Below, piece by piece: positions 25,142 to 32,482 of a stretch of 54,895 nucleotides of DNA; positions within the stretch are counted from its first letter, which is position 1, and every line of letters starts with the position of its first letter. Source of the stretch: Flavobacteriaceae bacterium (GTDB lineage: Bacteria; Bacteroidota; Bacteroidia; Flavobacteriales; Flavobacteriaceae); assembly GCA_947453885.1 (NCBI GenBank), contig CANGIF010000021.1, positions 1 through 54,895 on the forward strand. Reading direction: 5' to 3'. The notes below the pieces were generated by a model. That model searched no databases and was not told the origin of the DNA. It saw only the letters and a list, made by a program, of their open reading frames with translations. Position numbers and translations under genes: made by a program.

Positions 25142-26179
25142 TTAATTAAAATCGAATCGAATACCTAAAGAAACATTGTTTTGTTGTATCAAATTGTCTT
25201 TAAACAATGGGCTTATATCATATTTTACATATAAACTTGTCTCTTTATAACCAATATAAGCACTTGCGCCATAAATAAATTGGTTTACATTAAAACTACC
25301 TTTTGTCTTTGAAGTTGTTTCATACCCATTTTCTTCTGTTACTAAAATTTGTTTTGATTTTACATTCAAACCCGCATATCCGCCTAAACCAATTCTTAAA
25401 CTATTGTGGGAATTGAAAATTTGTTTACCATCTTTGATTTTAGTTTCAGAGAAATCGAATTCAAAATGAATTGGCAGAACTAAATATACGTTTCTAAATC
25501 TGGAATCTTTTAAGTTTACTGAACTTGTTTCTAATGTAGTTTGATTGCCGTTTACCACAAATTCTCTATTGTCAGTTGGGCGCAAATTGTTATACATTAA
25601 AGAAAGTCCATACTTCAAATGCAATAAATTGTTTTTTGCCAAAAGGCGGGTATTATTGGTAAATCCCCATTCGTAAAAATGTGAACCCCAATATCTAAAA
25701 TCAGAATTAGCAATGTGTTTATCTGCAACTAAATTATTTAAACCAGCTGCAAAAACAAATTGAGATGTAGTTCTTCGTTCAGAAATATTATCTTTTTTGT
25801 TTTTGTATTTAAAACTAAATTCTTTTTTTTGGGAAATAGTATCATTTTTAGGCGTTTCTGAAATTTTACCGTCTACTTTAGCATTGATTAATGCAACCAA
25901 TTTTGCTTGCTCAACTGCAACGCGTTGCTCAATATTTTTAGCTCTTTGTTCTGCTAATTTTGTTTTTCTTTCTGCCGCTTGTTCTTTTGAAATAGTTCCT
26001 TTTTCAAGGTCGGCATTCACAGTTTCAATTTCGGTTTTAAGTCCGTCTTTTTCTTCTTTAGTGATAATTTCAATAGCATTTCCAATTGCTTTTGCTTGAC
26101 ATTCAAAAGTTTCTTGTGCATAAACTCTTGTTAAAAATAGACTTAAAAAAGCCGTTGCGAATAAAATAAAATTTTTCAT
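25142..26179 (-). CDS. Outer-membrane beta-barrel protein with periplasmic coiled coil
   Basis: A 345-residue protein with a signal peptide ending at VYAQ (about residue 22). Residues about 35-100 are strongly charged and helical (EEKDGLKTEIETVNADLEK, AAERKTKLAEQRAKN), probably a coiled coil. The remaining 230 residues alternate aromatic beta strands, end in GIRFDFN with a terminal aromatic, and look like a PorT-type outer-membrane barrel. It is the last gene of the sigma/anti-sigma operon, 11 bp after the previous gene. I infer that it is the output or a sensor of this envelope module. Not matched to a named family. Confidence 0.72.
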   Translation of the reverse strand: MKNFILFATAFLSLFLTRVYAQETFECQAKAIGNAIEIITKEEKDGLKTEIETVNADLEKGTISKEQAAERKTKLAEQRAKNIEQRVAVEQAKLVALINAKVDGKISETPKNDTISQKKEFSFKYKNKKDNISERRTTSQFVFAAGLNNLVADKHIANSDFRYWGSHFYEWGFTNNTRLLAKNNLLHLKYGLSLMYNNLRPTDNREFVVNGNQTTLETSSVNLKDSRFRNVYLVLPIHFEFDFSETKIKDGKQIFNSHNSLRIGLGGYAGLNVKSKQILVTEENGYETTSKTKGSFNVNQFIYGASAYIGYKETSLYVKYDISPLFKDNLIQQNNVSLGIRFDFN

Positions 26180-26190
26180 GATTTCTTGAT

Positions 26191-26877
26191 TTAATTTAAT
26201 TGATTTCTGTTTTCCAATGCCACTTTGACGGATTGGTAATTTTTACTAATTTTTTGGAGAATCGATTCCCTAAAATTATTTTCTAACTCTCCATTTACTT
26301 GCAAAAGTAAATGGTTGGGATTTACATTTAATCCTGTTGCTTTTAAATTGGCAATAAGTATTTTCTCAGGTTCCGTTTCTGATTGATTTTTGATTTCTGT
26401 AACGACAGTTTGTTTCAAATTAATAAACTGATCCTGTTCTGTTTTTTGATTGATGAATGATTGTTTATTTATTCCATTTGATTGCATTATTAAATTAGTA
26501 TTTACTTTCAAGTCATTCAGATTGGTTGCTGTTTTTTTAATTTCATTTTTGGTTCTATTCAGATCAGAATTAACTAATACTTTTGATGCTGAACCACTAA
26601 TTTTTATTTTTGGAATTAACGATTCCTTTTTATGTTCTAATACAACTGGTTGATTTGTATTGCTTTTTTCTGTTTTTTGTGAAAAATATACAATTCCTAT
26701 AAAAAGAAATCCTATAAAGGAGGCGGCAATATATAGCCATTTATATTTATTTTTGGGTGCAACTTTTTCCGAAAAAGACAACATAGCATTTAACCGATCC
26801 CAAGAATTTTCACTTGGCTGAATTGTTCTGCTTTGCATTTTTTTTCTAAAAACAAATTCTAAATTACTTAGTCCCAT
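26191..26877 (-). CDS. Single-pass membrane protein, anti-sigma-factor-like
   Basis: A 228-residue protein with a cytoplasmic N-terminus (FRKKMQSRTIQPSENSWDRL), one transmembrane helix (about residues 44-62, WLYIAASFIGFLFIGIVYF) and a Lys/Asn/Ser-rich extracytoplasmic part. The topology and gene order suggest an anti-sigma factor, but no zinc-binding ASD or FecR domain is visible. Its start overlaps the end of the sigma gene by 14 bp, so they are coupled. The C-terminal LKATGLNVNPNHLLLQVNGE segment is unassigned. Confidence 0.7.
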   Translation of the reverse strand: MGLSNLEFVFRKKMQSRTIQPSENSWDRLNAMLSFSEKVAPKNKYKWLYIAASFIGFLFIGIVYFSQKTEKSNTNQPVVLEHKKESLIPKIKISGSASKVLVNSDLNRTKNEIKKTATNLNDLKVNTNLIMQSNGINKQSFINQKTEQDQFINLKQTVVTEIKNQSETEPEKILIANLKATGLNVNPNHLLLQVNGELENNFRESILQKISKNYQSVKVALENRNQLN

Positions 26878-27424
26878 TGCTATTTATTTTTAAAGTGTTA
26901 AGTTGTTTTTGTAAAATTTTTCGTGCTTGTGCTAGTTGCGATTTTGAAGTGCCTTCCGAAATACCTAACATATTTGCTATTTCAATATGTTTGAATCCGT
27001 CTATAACAAATAAATTGAAAATCATTTTGTAACCATCAGGCAAACTGTCAATCAAAATTTGAATGTCTTCAACACTTATAACAGCTTCTAAATCATTTGT
27101 GTAATCAAAATATTCTATTTCATCATCCAAAAAAGTTACTTTTTTATGCACTCTTAAATGCGAAATACATTCATTAATTACGATTCTTCTTATCCATCCT
27201 TCAAAACTTCCTTTAAATCCAAATTTGTTCAAATGAACAAAAACCTTCATAAACGAAGCAATCATAACATCCTCTGCTTGTTGTATGTCTTTTATGTATT
27301 GCCGGCAAACACTCAACATCTTTGGAGAAAATTTTGTATAAATAAACTGTTGTGCTTGTCTATTTTGTGCAACAGCAAGTTCAATTATTTCGTTTTCTTT
27401 ATGATGCAAATGAATTACTTTCAT
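26864..27424 (-). CDS. ECF-type RNA polymerase sigma factor
   Basis: A 186-residue sigma-70 family protein with only regions 2 and 4. Region 2: FIYTKFSPKMLSVCRQYIKD, QQAEDVMIASFMKVF and FEGWIRRIVINECISHLR. Region 4: LPDGYKMIFNLFVIDGFKHI and the helix-turn-helix IANMLGISEGTSKSQLAQAR. It directs polymerase to a regulon that probably includes its own operon. It is followed by overlapping anti-sigma-like and outer-membrane genes. No TAnnTTTG box is evident upstream, consistent with transcription from an alternative promoter. Confidence 0.92.
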   Translation of the reverse strand: MKVIHLHHKENEIIELAVAQNRQAQQFIYTKFSPKMLSVCRQYIKDIQQAEDVMIASFMKVFVHLNKFGFKGSFEGWIRRIVINECISHLRVHKKVTFLDDEIEYFDYTNDLEAVISVEDIQILIDSLPDGYKMIFNLFVIDGFKHIEIANMLGISEGTSKSQLAQARKILQKQLNTLKINSNGTK

Positions 27425-27527
27425 TAATTTGATTTTTTCAAAAAACGCTGCTTATTTTTTTAACCAACATAGTTTCTATTAGCATAGACGCTTTAGAAAA
27501 TAAAAAGGTTGCATGAAAGTAAAAAAA

Positions 27528-28505
27528 TTATTTTTTTCTTTCAATAACGTAATTTACCATTACAATTAATGAGGTTTTAAACTCGGAATCAGGATAACTA
27601 TTTAATAAGGCAAGTGCCTCTTGTTGAAACTGCTCCATCTTTTGTTCGGCATATTGTAATCCATTTTTGTTTTTTACAAATTGGATTACTTCTTTTACCC
27701 TTTTTTTATCTTTATTATAGTTTTTTATAGAATTTATGAGCCAACTTTTTTCTTTAGCATCACAATTATTCAATACATATATTAAAGGCAACGTCATTTT
27801 TTGTTCCTTTATATCTATTCCAGTAGGTTTGCCAATCGCTTCTTCACTATAATCAAACAAATCATCTTTTATTTGAAAAGCCATTCCGATGAGTTCTCCA
27901 AATTTTCTCATGCTTTCGACTTTCACTGCATCATCAATAACTGACTTTGCACCTAAAGCACAACATGAAGCTATCAAAGTAGCTGTTTTTTTTCTAATTA
28001 TTTCATAGTAAATAGCTTCTGTAATATCTAATCTTCTTGCTTTTTCAATTTGAAGTAATTCTCCTTCACTCATTTCTCTAACCGCTACCGAAATAATTTG
28101 AAGCAAATCAAAATCTCCATTATCAATGGATAGTAATAATCCTTTTGAAAGTAAATAATCGCCCACTAAAACAGCAATTTTGTTTTTCCAAAGTGCATTT
28201 ATTGAGAAAAAACCTCGTCGCCTATTACTGTCATCTACAACGTCATCGTGAACCAAAGTTGCAGTATGAATTAGTTCAATAACACAAGCACCTCTGTAAG
28301 TTCTTTCGTTAACTGTGCCATTTGCAAGCATTTTGGCAGTAAGAAAAACAAACATTGGTCGCATCTGTTTTCCTTTTCGGTTTACAATATAATAAGTAAT
28401 TCTGTTTAATAAGGCTACTTTAGAAGACATGGACTCGTAAAACTTTTTTTCAAAAAGTTCCATTTCCATTTGTATTGGCTGTTTTATTTGAGAAGTAATA
28501 TTCAT
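27528..28505 (-). CDS. Polyprenyl (octaprenyl-type) diphosphate synthase
   Basis: A 325-residue trans-prenyltransferase that elongates farnesyl diphosphate with isopentenyl diphosphate. The first aspartate-rich motif appears as HDDVVDD followed by RRG, the second as KDDLFDY with KPTGIDIKEQKMTLPLIY. It probably makes the side chain of menaquinone. Cytoplasmic or peripheral. A minus-strand TATCTTTG box lies at 28514-28521, immediately upstream of the ATG, giving a very short or absent leader. Confidence 0.93.
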   Translation of the reverse strand: MNITSQIKQPIQMEMELFEKKFYESMSSKVALLNRITYYIVNRKGKQMRPMFVFLTAKMLANGTVNERTYRGACVIELIHTATLVHDDVVDDSNRRRGFFSINALWKNKIAVLVGDYLLSKGLLLSIDNGDFDLLQIISVAVREMSEGELLQIEKARRLDITEAIYYEIIRKKTATLIASCCALGAKSVIDDAVKVESMRKFGELIGMAFQIKDDLFDYSEEAIGKPTGIDIKEQKMTLPLIYVLNNCDAKEKSWLINSIKNYNKDKKRVKEVIQFVKNKNGLQYAEQKMEQFQQEALALLNSYPDSEFKTSLIVMVNYVIERKK

Positions 28506-28513
28506 TTATAGTT

Positions 28514-28521
28514 CAAAGATA
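28514..28521 (-). promoter_or_regulatory. Promoter -7 box of the prenyl synthase gene
   Basis: Minus-strand TATCTTTG ending 8 bp before the ATG at 28503-28505, so the transcript would start within a few bases of the start codon. Confidence 0.45.
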
Positions 28522-28562
28522 CTTATTCTTTTTAGAGTGTAAAAGTTAAAAAAAATAAAATA

Positions 28563-28593
28563 TTGTAAATGTCAATTAAACCATTTACTTTTG
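28563..28593 (+). promoter_or_regulatory. Promoter of the 293-residue lipoprotein
   Basis: TTG (28563-28565), 20-bp spacer, TACTTTTG (28586-28593): full match to the Flavobacterium -33/-7 pattern. Confidence 0.7.
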
Positions 28594-28633
28594 ATACAGT
28601 CTTAATTTAAAATGTATTAAAATTATTGAACTT

Positions 28634-29515
28634 ATGAAAACAAAAATTTTTTTTCTTGGTTTGCTTTTAACAGTATTTACCATTAGTTGTACAAAAGATA
28701 AAGATGATACTGCCAGTATTACAGCTGAAGAGGCAAGTATTAATTCCAAAATTGACATTGCTAACAATGACGTTTCGGATATTGTAGAAGAACAGGAAGC
28801 CAATACTTATGCAAATCCAACTACTGGGAAATCAAATGAAGTTGCATTTTCTACTTTTTCTATTTGCGCAACCATTACTCGTGTTCCTGCATTTGGAACA
28901 GCAGTAATTCCTGGTACTCTAGTCACTAAAACAATTGATTTTGGAACTTCAGGTTGTGCGTTAAACAACGGAAACATTGTAAAAGGTAAAATTATTATTA
29001 ACTATACATATGAACCTCAAGCTATTTCGCATACTATAAATTATCAATTTGTTGATTTTTACCACAATTCTATTAAATATGTTGGAAACAAATCATTTAC
29101 TAGAACAATGACAGCTAACTCAGGTAGTTCAATATCACATCCCATTGTTACAATGGATATGGATATTACCGCAACTTTTCCAAATGGAAATATTTATACG
29201 AGAGTTGGAAATCGAACAAGAGAAATTGTTTCGGGTTATGACACCCCATCGACATGGACAGATAATATTTACCAAGTTACCGGTAGTTGGACAACAACTT
29301 TTCCAAATACCACTGAACAAACAAGTACAATTACATCTCCGTTACTAATTAAAATGAGTTGTGTGAGTGTCAATAAACCATTAATTGTTCAAGGTGTTAT
29401 TACTTTTGTAAGAAATTCACATACCGCAACATTAGATTATGGAAATGGTAATTGCGATAATCTTGCTGTTTTTACTATTAATGGCAATTCATACAATATC
29501 GTAATTGGCAATTAA
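28634..29515 (+). CDS. Putative lipoprotein, 293 residues
   Basis: Not recognised beyond being a lipoprotein: signal MKTKIFFLGLLLTVFTISC with lipobox Cys at residue 19, then an acidic linker (KDKDDTASITAEEASIN). The mature part is beta-rich with many Thr/Asn residues and three spaced Cys (FSICATITR, SGCALNNG, GNCDNLAV) that could form disulfides. It has its own promoter and shares a bidirectional terminator with rlmN. Probably a cell-envelope protein exposed at the periplasm or surface. Confidence 0.75.
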   Translation: MKTKIFFLGLLLTVFTISCTKDKDDTASITAEEASINSKIDIANNDVSDIVEEQEANTYANPTTGKSNEVAFSTFSICATITRVPAFGTAVIPGTLVTKTIDFGTSGCALNNGNIVKGKIIINYTYEPQAISHTINYQFVDFYHNSIKYVGNKSFTRTMTANSGSSISHPIVTMDMDITATFPNGNIYTRVGNRTREIVSGYDTPSTWTDNIYQVTGSWTTTFPNTTEQTSTITSPLLIKMSCVSVNKPLIVQGVITFVRNSHTATLDYGNGNCDNLAVFTINGNSYNIVIGN

Positions 29516-29534
29516 TAAATACTACATTTGTAGT

Positions 29535-29574
29535 AAAAAAAACGTTCGTTTATACTAAACGAACGTTTTTTTTT
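29535..29574. terminator. Bidirectional terminator between the lipoprotein and rlmN
   Basis: Near-perfect stem AACGTTCGTTTA / TAAACGAACGTT with loop TAC, preceded by A8 and followed by T9, so it works for both convergent genes. A small hairpin (CTACATTTGTAG) precedes it. Confidence 0.92.
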
Positions 29575-30616
29575 ATGCTTCCTTGTTTGCTAATTGACCA
29601 CAAGCAGCATCTATGTCTTTTCCCCTACTTCTCCTTACTTTAACTACAATGTTATGAAGTTCTAATGCTACAATGTATTTCTGTATAGCCTCTTCTGATG
29701 CTTGTTGAAAAGCACCATCATCTATTGGGTTGTATTCTATTAAATTTACTTTACAGGGTACTTGTTTACAAAATTTAACCAAAGCATCAATTGCTTGTTG
29801 ATTGTCGTTAATGTTTTTCCAAATAACGTACTCGTAGGTTATTTTACTTTTAGTTTTTAAATACCAATAGTTCAAACTATCTTTAAGTTCGATTAATGAA
29901 AAACTAACTGAAAATGGCATAATTGAATTTCTAACTTCTTCAATAGCTGAATGTAAAGAAACAGCTAACTTGAATTTAACATCTTCGTCGGCCATTTTTC
30001 TAATCATTTTTGGAATTCCAGAAGTAGAAACGGTAATTCTTTTTGGAGACATTCCTAAACCTTCAGGTGAAGTTATGCGGTCAATTGCACTAATTAAATT
30101 ATTGTAATTCATTAAGGGCTCACCCATTCCCATAAAAACAATATTTGAGAGTGGTCGGTTGTAGTAAAGTTTGCTTTCCTTATCAATAGCTAAAACTTGA
30201 TCGTAAATTTCATCAGCATTTAAATTACGCATTCTTTTTAATCGAGCTGTAGCACAAAAATTACAGTCTAAACTACATCCAACTTGACTTGAAACACAAG
30301 CTGTTGTTCTAGTTTTAGTTGGAATTAGAACACTTTCTACCACTAAGCCATCATGTAGTCTTACTGCATTTTTTACCGTTCCATCAGAACTACGTTGCAT
30401 TTGATCAACTTTAATATGATTGATTACAAAATGGCTTTCGAGTAAAACACGGGTAGCTTTAGATAAATTGGTCATTTCTTCAAACGTGTATGCTCCCTTG
30501 CTCCACAACCATTCGTATACCTGATTACCCCGAAAAGGTTTATCAGCATTTGTCACGAAAAAATTCCGTAATTGTTCTTTACTTAACGCTCTTATATCTT
30601 TTTTTTCAATTTGCAT
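29573..30616 (-). CDS. rlmN: 23S rRNA (adenine(2503)-C(2))-methyltransferase RlmN
   Basis: About 347 residues. Radical SAM enzyme methylating A2503 of 23S rRNA and A37 of some tRNAs. The cluster motif CSLDCNFC is in the GCSLDCNFCATARLKR segment; FMGMGEPLMNYNNL and ISTSGIPKMIRKMA-like strands follow, and the C-terminal ACGQLAN contains the cysteine for protein-RNA release. I use the ATG at 30614-30616 (MQIEKKDIRAL). The longer frame starts with TTG at 30634, upstream of the -7 box TACCTTTG (30621-30628), so it cannot be transcribed. That leaves almost no leader. Confidence 0.95.
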   Translation of the reverse strand: MQIEKKDIRALSKEQLRNFFVTNADKPFRGNQVYEWLWSKGAYTFEEMTNLSKATRVLLESHFVINHIKVDQMQRSSDGTVKNAVRLHDGLVVESVLIPTKTRTTACVSSQVGCSLDCNFCATARLKRMRNLNADEIYDQVLAIDKESKLYYNRPLSNIVFMGMGEPLMNYNNLISAIDRITSPEGLGMSPKRITVSTSGIPKMIRKMADEDVKFKLAVSLHSAIEEVRNSIMPFSVSFSLIELKDSLNYWYLKTKSKITYEYVIWKNINDNQQAIDALVKFCKQVPCKVNLIEYNPIDDGAFQQASEEAIQKYIVALELHNIVVKVRRSRGKDIDAACGQLANKEA

Positions 30617-30620
30617 GTAG

Positions 30621-30628
30621 CAAAGGTA
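30621..30628 (-). promoter_or_regulatory. rlmN promoter -7 box, 4 nt from the start codon
   Basis: Minus-strand TACCTTTG followed by CTAC and then ATG. With usual spacing the transcript would begin at or next to the start codon, meaning a leaderless mRNA. Confidence 0.5.
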
Positions 30629-30829
30629 AAACAATTTAAGGAAACTTATAAGTAAGCATAAATTGGTTTTTAAAGGTTTTAGATTAGTATCCTTAAGGTG
30701 ACTTTTCCATTCTTAAATATAGCATTGTTAATTAAAATACTATTGATTATAATCAAATTGAAATAAACCAAAATAAAATATTTTCTTCAAAAAAAAATAA
30801 AAATATAAGTAATGGAATTAAATATCTAC

Positions 30830-30837
30830 TATTTTTG
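30830..30837 (+). promoter_or_regulatory. Promoter -7 box of the O-methyltransferase gene
   Basis: TATTTTTG (TAnnTTTG), leader about 70 nt. The rest of the gap 30629-30911 is AT-rich and shows nothing else. Confidence 0.35.
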
Positions 30838-30911
30838 AGCTTTCTATTACTTTATTTTATAATAAGCTAAAGTAAGACAATCCCTTTTATTTATTAAAAC
30901 AACCTGTTTAT

Positions 30912-31553
30912 ATGCACTTTATTTCGGAAGAACTTGAATTATATGTCGAACAACATTCTGAAAACGAACCTGAATTGTTACAGAAATTAAACAAAGAAAC
31001 ACATCAAAAAGTACTTTTACCTAGAATGTTAAGTGGTCATTTTCAAGGTCGTGTTTTAAGTATGCTTTCAAAAATTTGTAACCCAAAGCACATTTTAGAA
31101 TTGGGTACTTATACAGGGTATGCTACATTGTGTTTAGCTGAAGGACTTTCGGTAAACGGAAGTATTGATACTATTGATGTTAAAGAAGAGTTGGTGACCA
31201 TTCAGCAAAAATATTTCAATTTATCGCCTTGGAAAAAACAAATTAATGCACATTTAGGCGAAGCCTTAACCATAATTCCTTTATTAAATAAAAAATACGA
31301 TTTAGTTTTTATTGATGCGGATAAAGAAAACTATCTTAATTATTTTGAATTAATAGTCCCACTTATGAACAAAGGAGGAATAATTTTAACAGATAACGTA
31401 CTTTGGAGCGGTAAAGTTGTAGAAACTTTACATCCTAAAGATTCTAGCACAAAAAATCTTTTGGAATTTAATAAAATGGTTAAAAAAGATAAGAGAGTTG
31501 AAACAGTATTACTCCCAATTCGTGATGGTTTAACGGTTTGTAGAATTCTTTAG
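30912..31553 (+). CDS. Class I SAM-dependent O-methyltransferase
   Basis: A 213-residue catechol/caffeoyl-CoA O-methyltransferase-like enzyme: HILELGTYTGYATLCLAEGL (motif I), SIDTIDVKEEL, DLVFIDADKENYLNYFE with metal-binding Asp, and GGIILTDNVLWSGKVV. It needs a divalent metal in family members; the substrate here is unknown. The 3' end overlaps the convergent PAP2 phosphatase gene by 24 bp. Confidence 0.9.
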   Translation: MHFISEELELYVEQHSENEPELLQKLNKETHQKVLLPRMLSGHFQGRVLSMLSKICNPKHILELGTYTGYATLCLAEGLSVNGSIDTIDVKEELVTIQQKYFNLSPWKKQINAHLGEALTIIPLLNKKYDLVFIDADKENYLNYFELIVPLMNKGGIILTDNVLWSGKVVETLHPKDSSTKNLLEFNKMVKKDKRVETVLLPIRDGLTVCRIL

Positions 31554-32105
31554 ACTTTTTTTGAAATTGTTGGTGTACACCCTATAAAATCCAAAACCAA
31601 AAATTGTTCCTGCAATATACCCAGATAATATATCAAGAGGATAATGCAAACCTAAATAGATTCTACTGTACCCAAAAAGGATTGGCCAACAAAAAGCGAA
31701 ACCAATTAACGAATATTTTTTTCTTAAAAGTAGGTATAAAAAAACAGTGACTGCAGCTGAATTCGCTGCATGACCAGAATAAAAACTATAAGTATCGCTT
31801 GTTTTTACTATTCTAATAACCGATTTAATAACTTCTGTATTACATGGCCTTTCGCGTTGTACTATATTTTTTACTAAATTGCATGTCTGATCACTAAATA
31901 GTACTAAAACAGCTATAAATACTATCAAAAATAGAGTTTGTTTTGTATCAAATTTTTTGTAAACTAAATACAACAGTACTAAAAAAAAAGGAGTCCAATT
32001 AATTTGTTTGGTAAGAAACAACCAAAAACCGTCAAATGGAGTTGCACCAAGTCCATTAAGAAAAATAAATATTTTTTGATCTAAATGTAAAAGATAATCA
32101 AACAT
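31530..32105 (-). CDS. PAP2-family membrane phosphatase
   Basis: A 191-residue integral membrane protein with about five helices. The three phosphatase motifs are visible: KNIVQRERPCN (KxxxxxxRP), FYSGHAANSAA (SGH) and SRIYLGLHYPLDIL (SRxxxxxHxxxD). Probably dephosphorylates undecaprenyl diphosphate or a phosphatidyl lipid on the outer face of the inner membrane. Its ATG overlaps the tatA stop by one base (TAATG), so the two are translationally coupled; it overlaps the O-methyltransferase gene at its 3' end. Confidence 0.92.
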   Translation of the reverse strand: MFDYLLHLDQKIFIFLNGLGATPFDGFWLFLTKQINWTPFFLVLLYLVYKKFDTKQTLFLIVFIAVLVLFSDQTCNLVKNIVQRERPCNTEVIKSVIRIVKTSDTYSFYSGHAANSAAVTVFLYLLLRKKYSLIGFAFCWPILFGYSRIYLGLHYPLDILSGYIAGTIFGFGFYRVYTNNFKKSLKNSTNR

Positions 32106-32416
32106 TAAAATTGTCTTTTAATTGGCCCTGTAGCTTCGTCAATGTCTTCTTTAATTTTAGTAATTGTTTTGGTCGCATTAACTGAAAAATTTTCTTTTGC
32201 TGCCGAAATTTCAGATGTAATGTCTTTTATTGAAGCATCTAATCCATTGTCTTCCACACTTTTTTGAATTTCGCTTTTAATATCGTTTGTTGCATTTTTA
32301 AGCTGCGCCATTAATTTACCTAATGTTCTAGCAATTTCTGGAATTTTATCTGAACCAAACAACATTAAAACAACTAAAAGAATGAAAAATATTTCTCCTC
32401 CACCTATTCCAAACAT
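32105..32416 (-). CDS. tatA: Twin-arginine translocase subunit TatA
   Basis: 103 residues: one N-terminal transmembrane helix (GGEIFFILLVVLMLFGSDKI) followed by the amphipathic helix PEIARTLGKLMAQLKNAT and a charged tail, the TatA/TatB architecture. It forms the pore of the Tat pathway with TatC, which is not in this window. First gene of a two-gene operon with the PAP2 phosphatase. A TAGCTTTG box on the minus strand at 32444-32451 is a plausible promoter. Confidence 0.9.
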   Translation of the reverse strand: MFGIGGGEIFFILLVVLMLFGSDKIPEIARTLGKLMAQLKNATNDIKSEIQKSVEDNGLDASIKDITSEISAAKENFSVNATKTITKIKEDIDEATGPIKRQF

Positions 32417-32443
32417 AATTTATTTATTTAATAATTAACAAAG

Positions 32444-32451
32444 CAAAGCTA
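32444..32451 (-). promoter_or_regulatory. Promoter -7 box of tatA
   Basis: Minus-strand TAGCTTTG, 28 bp before the tatA ATG; no TTG at normal spacing. Confidence 0.4.
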
Positions 32452-32482
32452 CAATCTAGAACGCTTGTTAAGTCTTTGCAAT

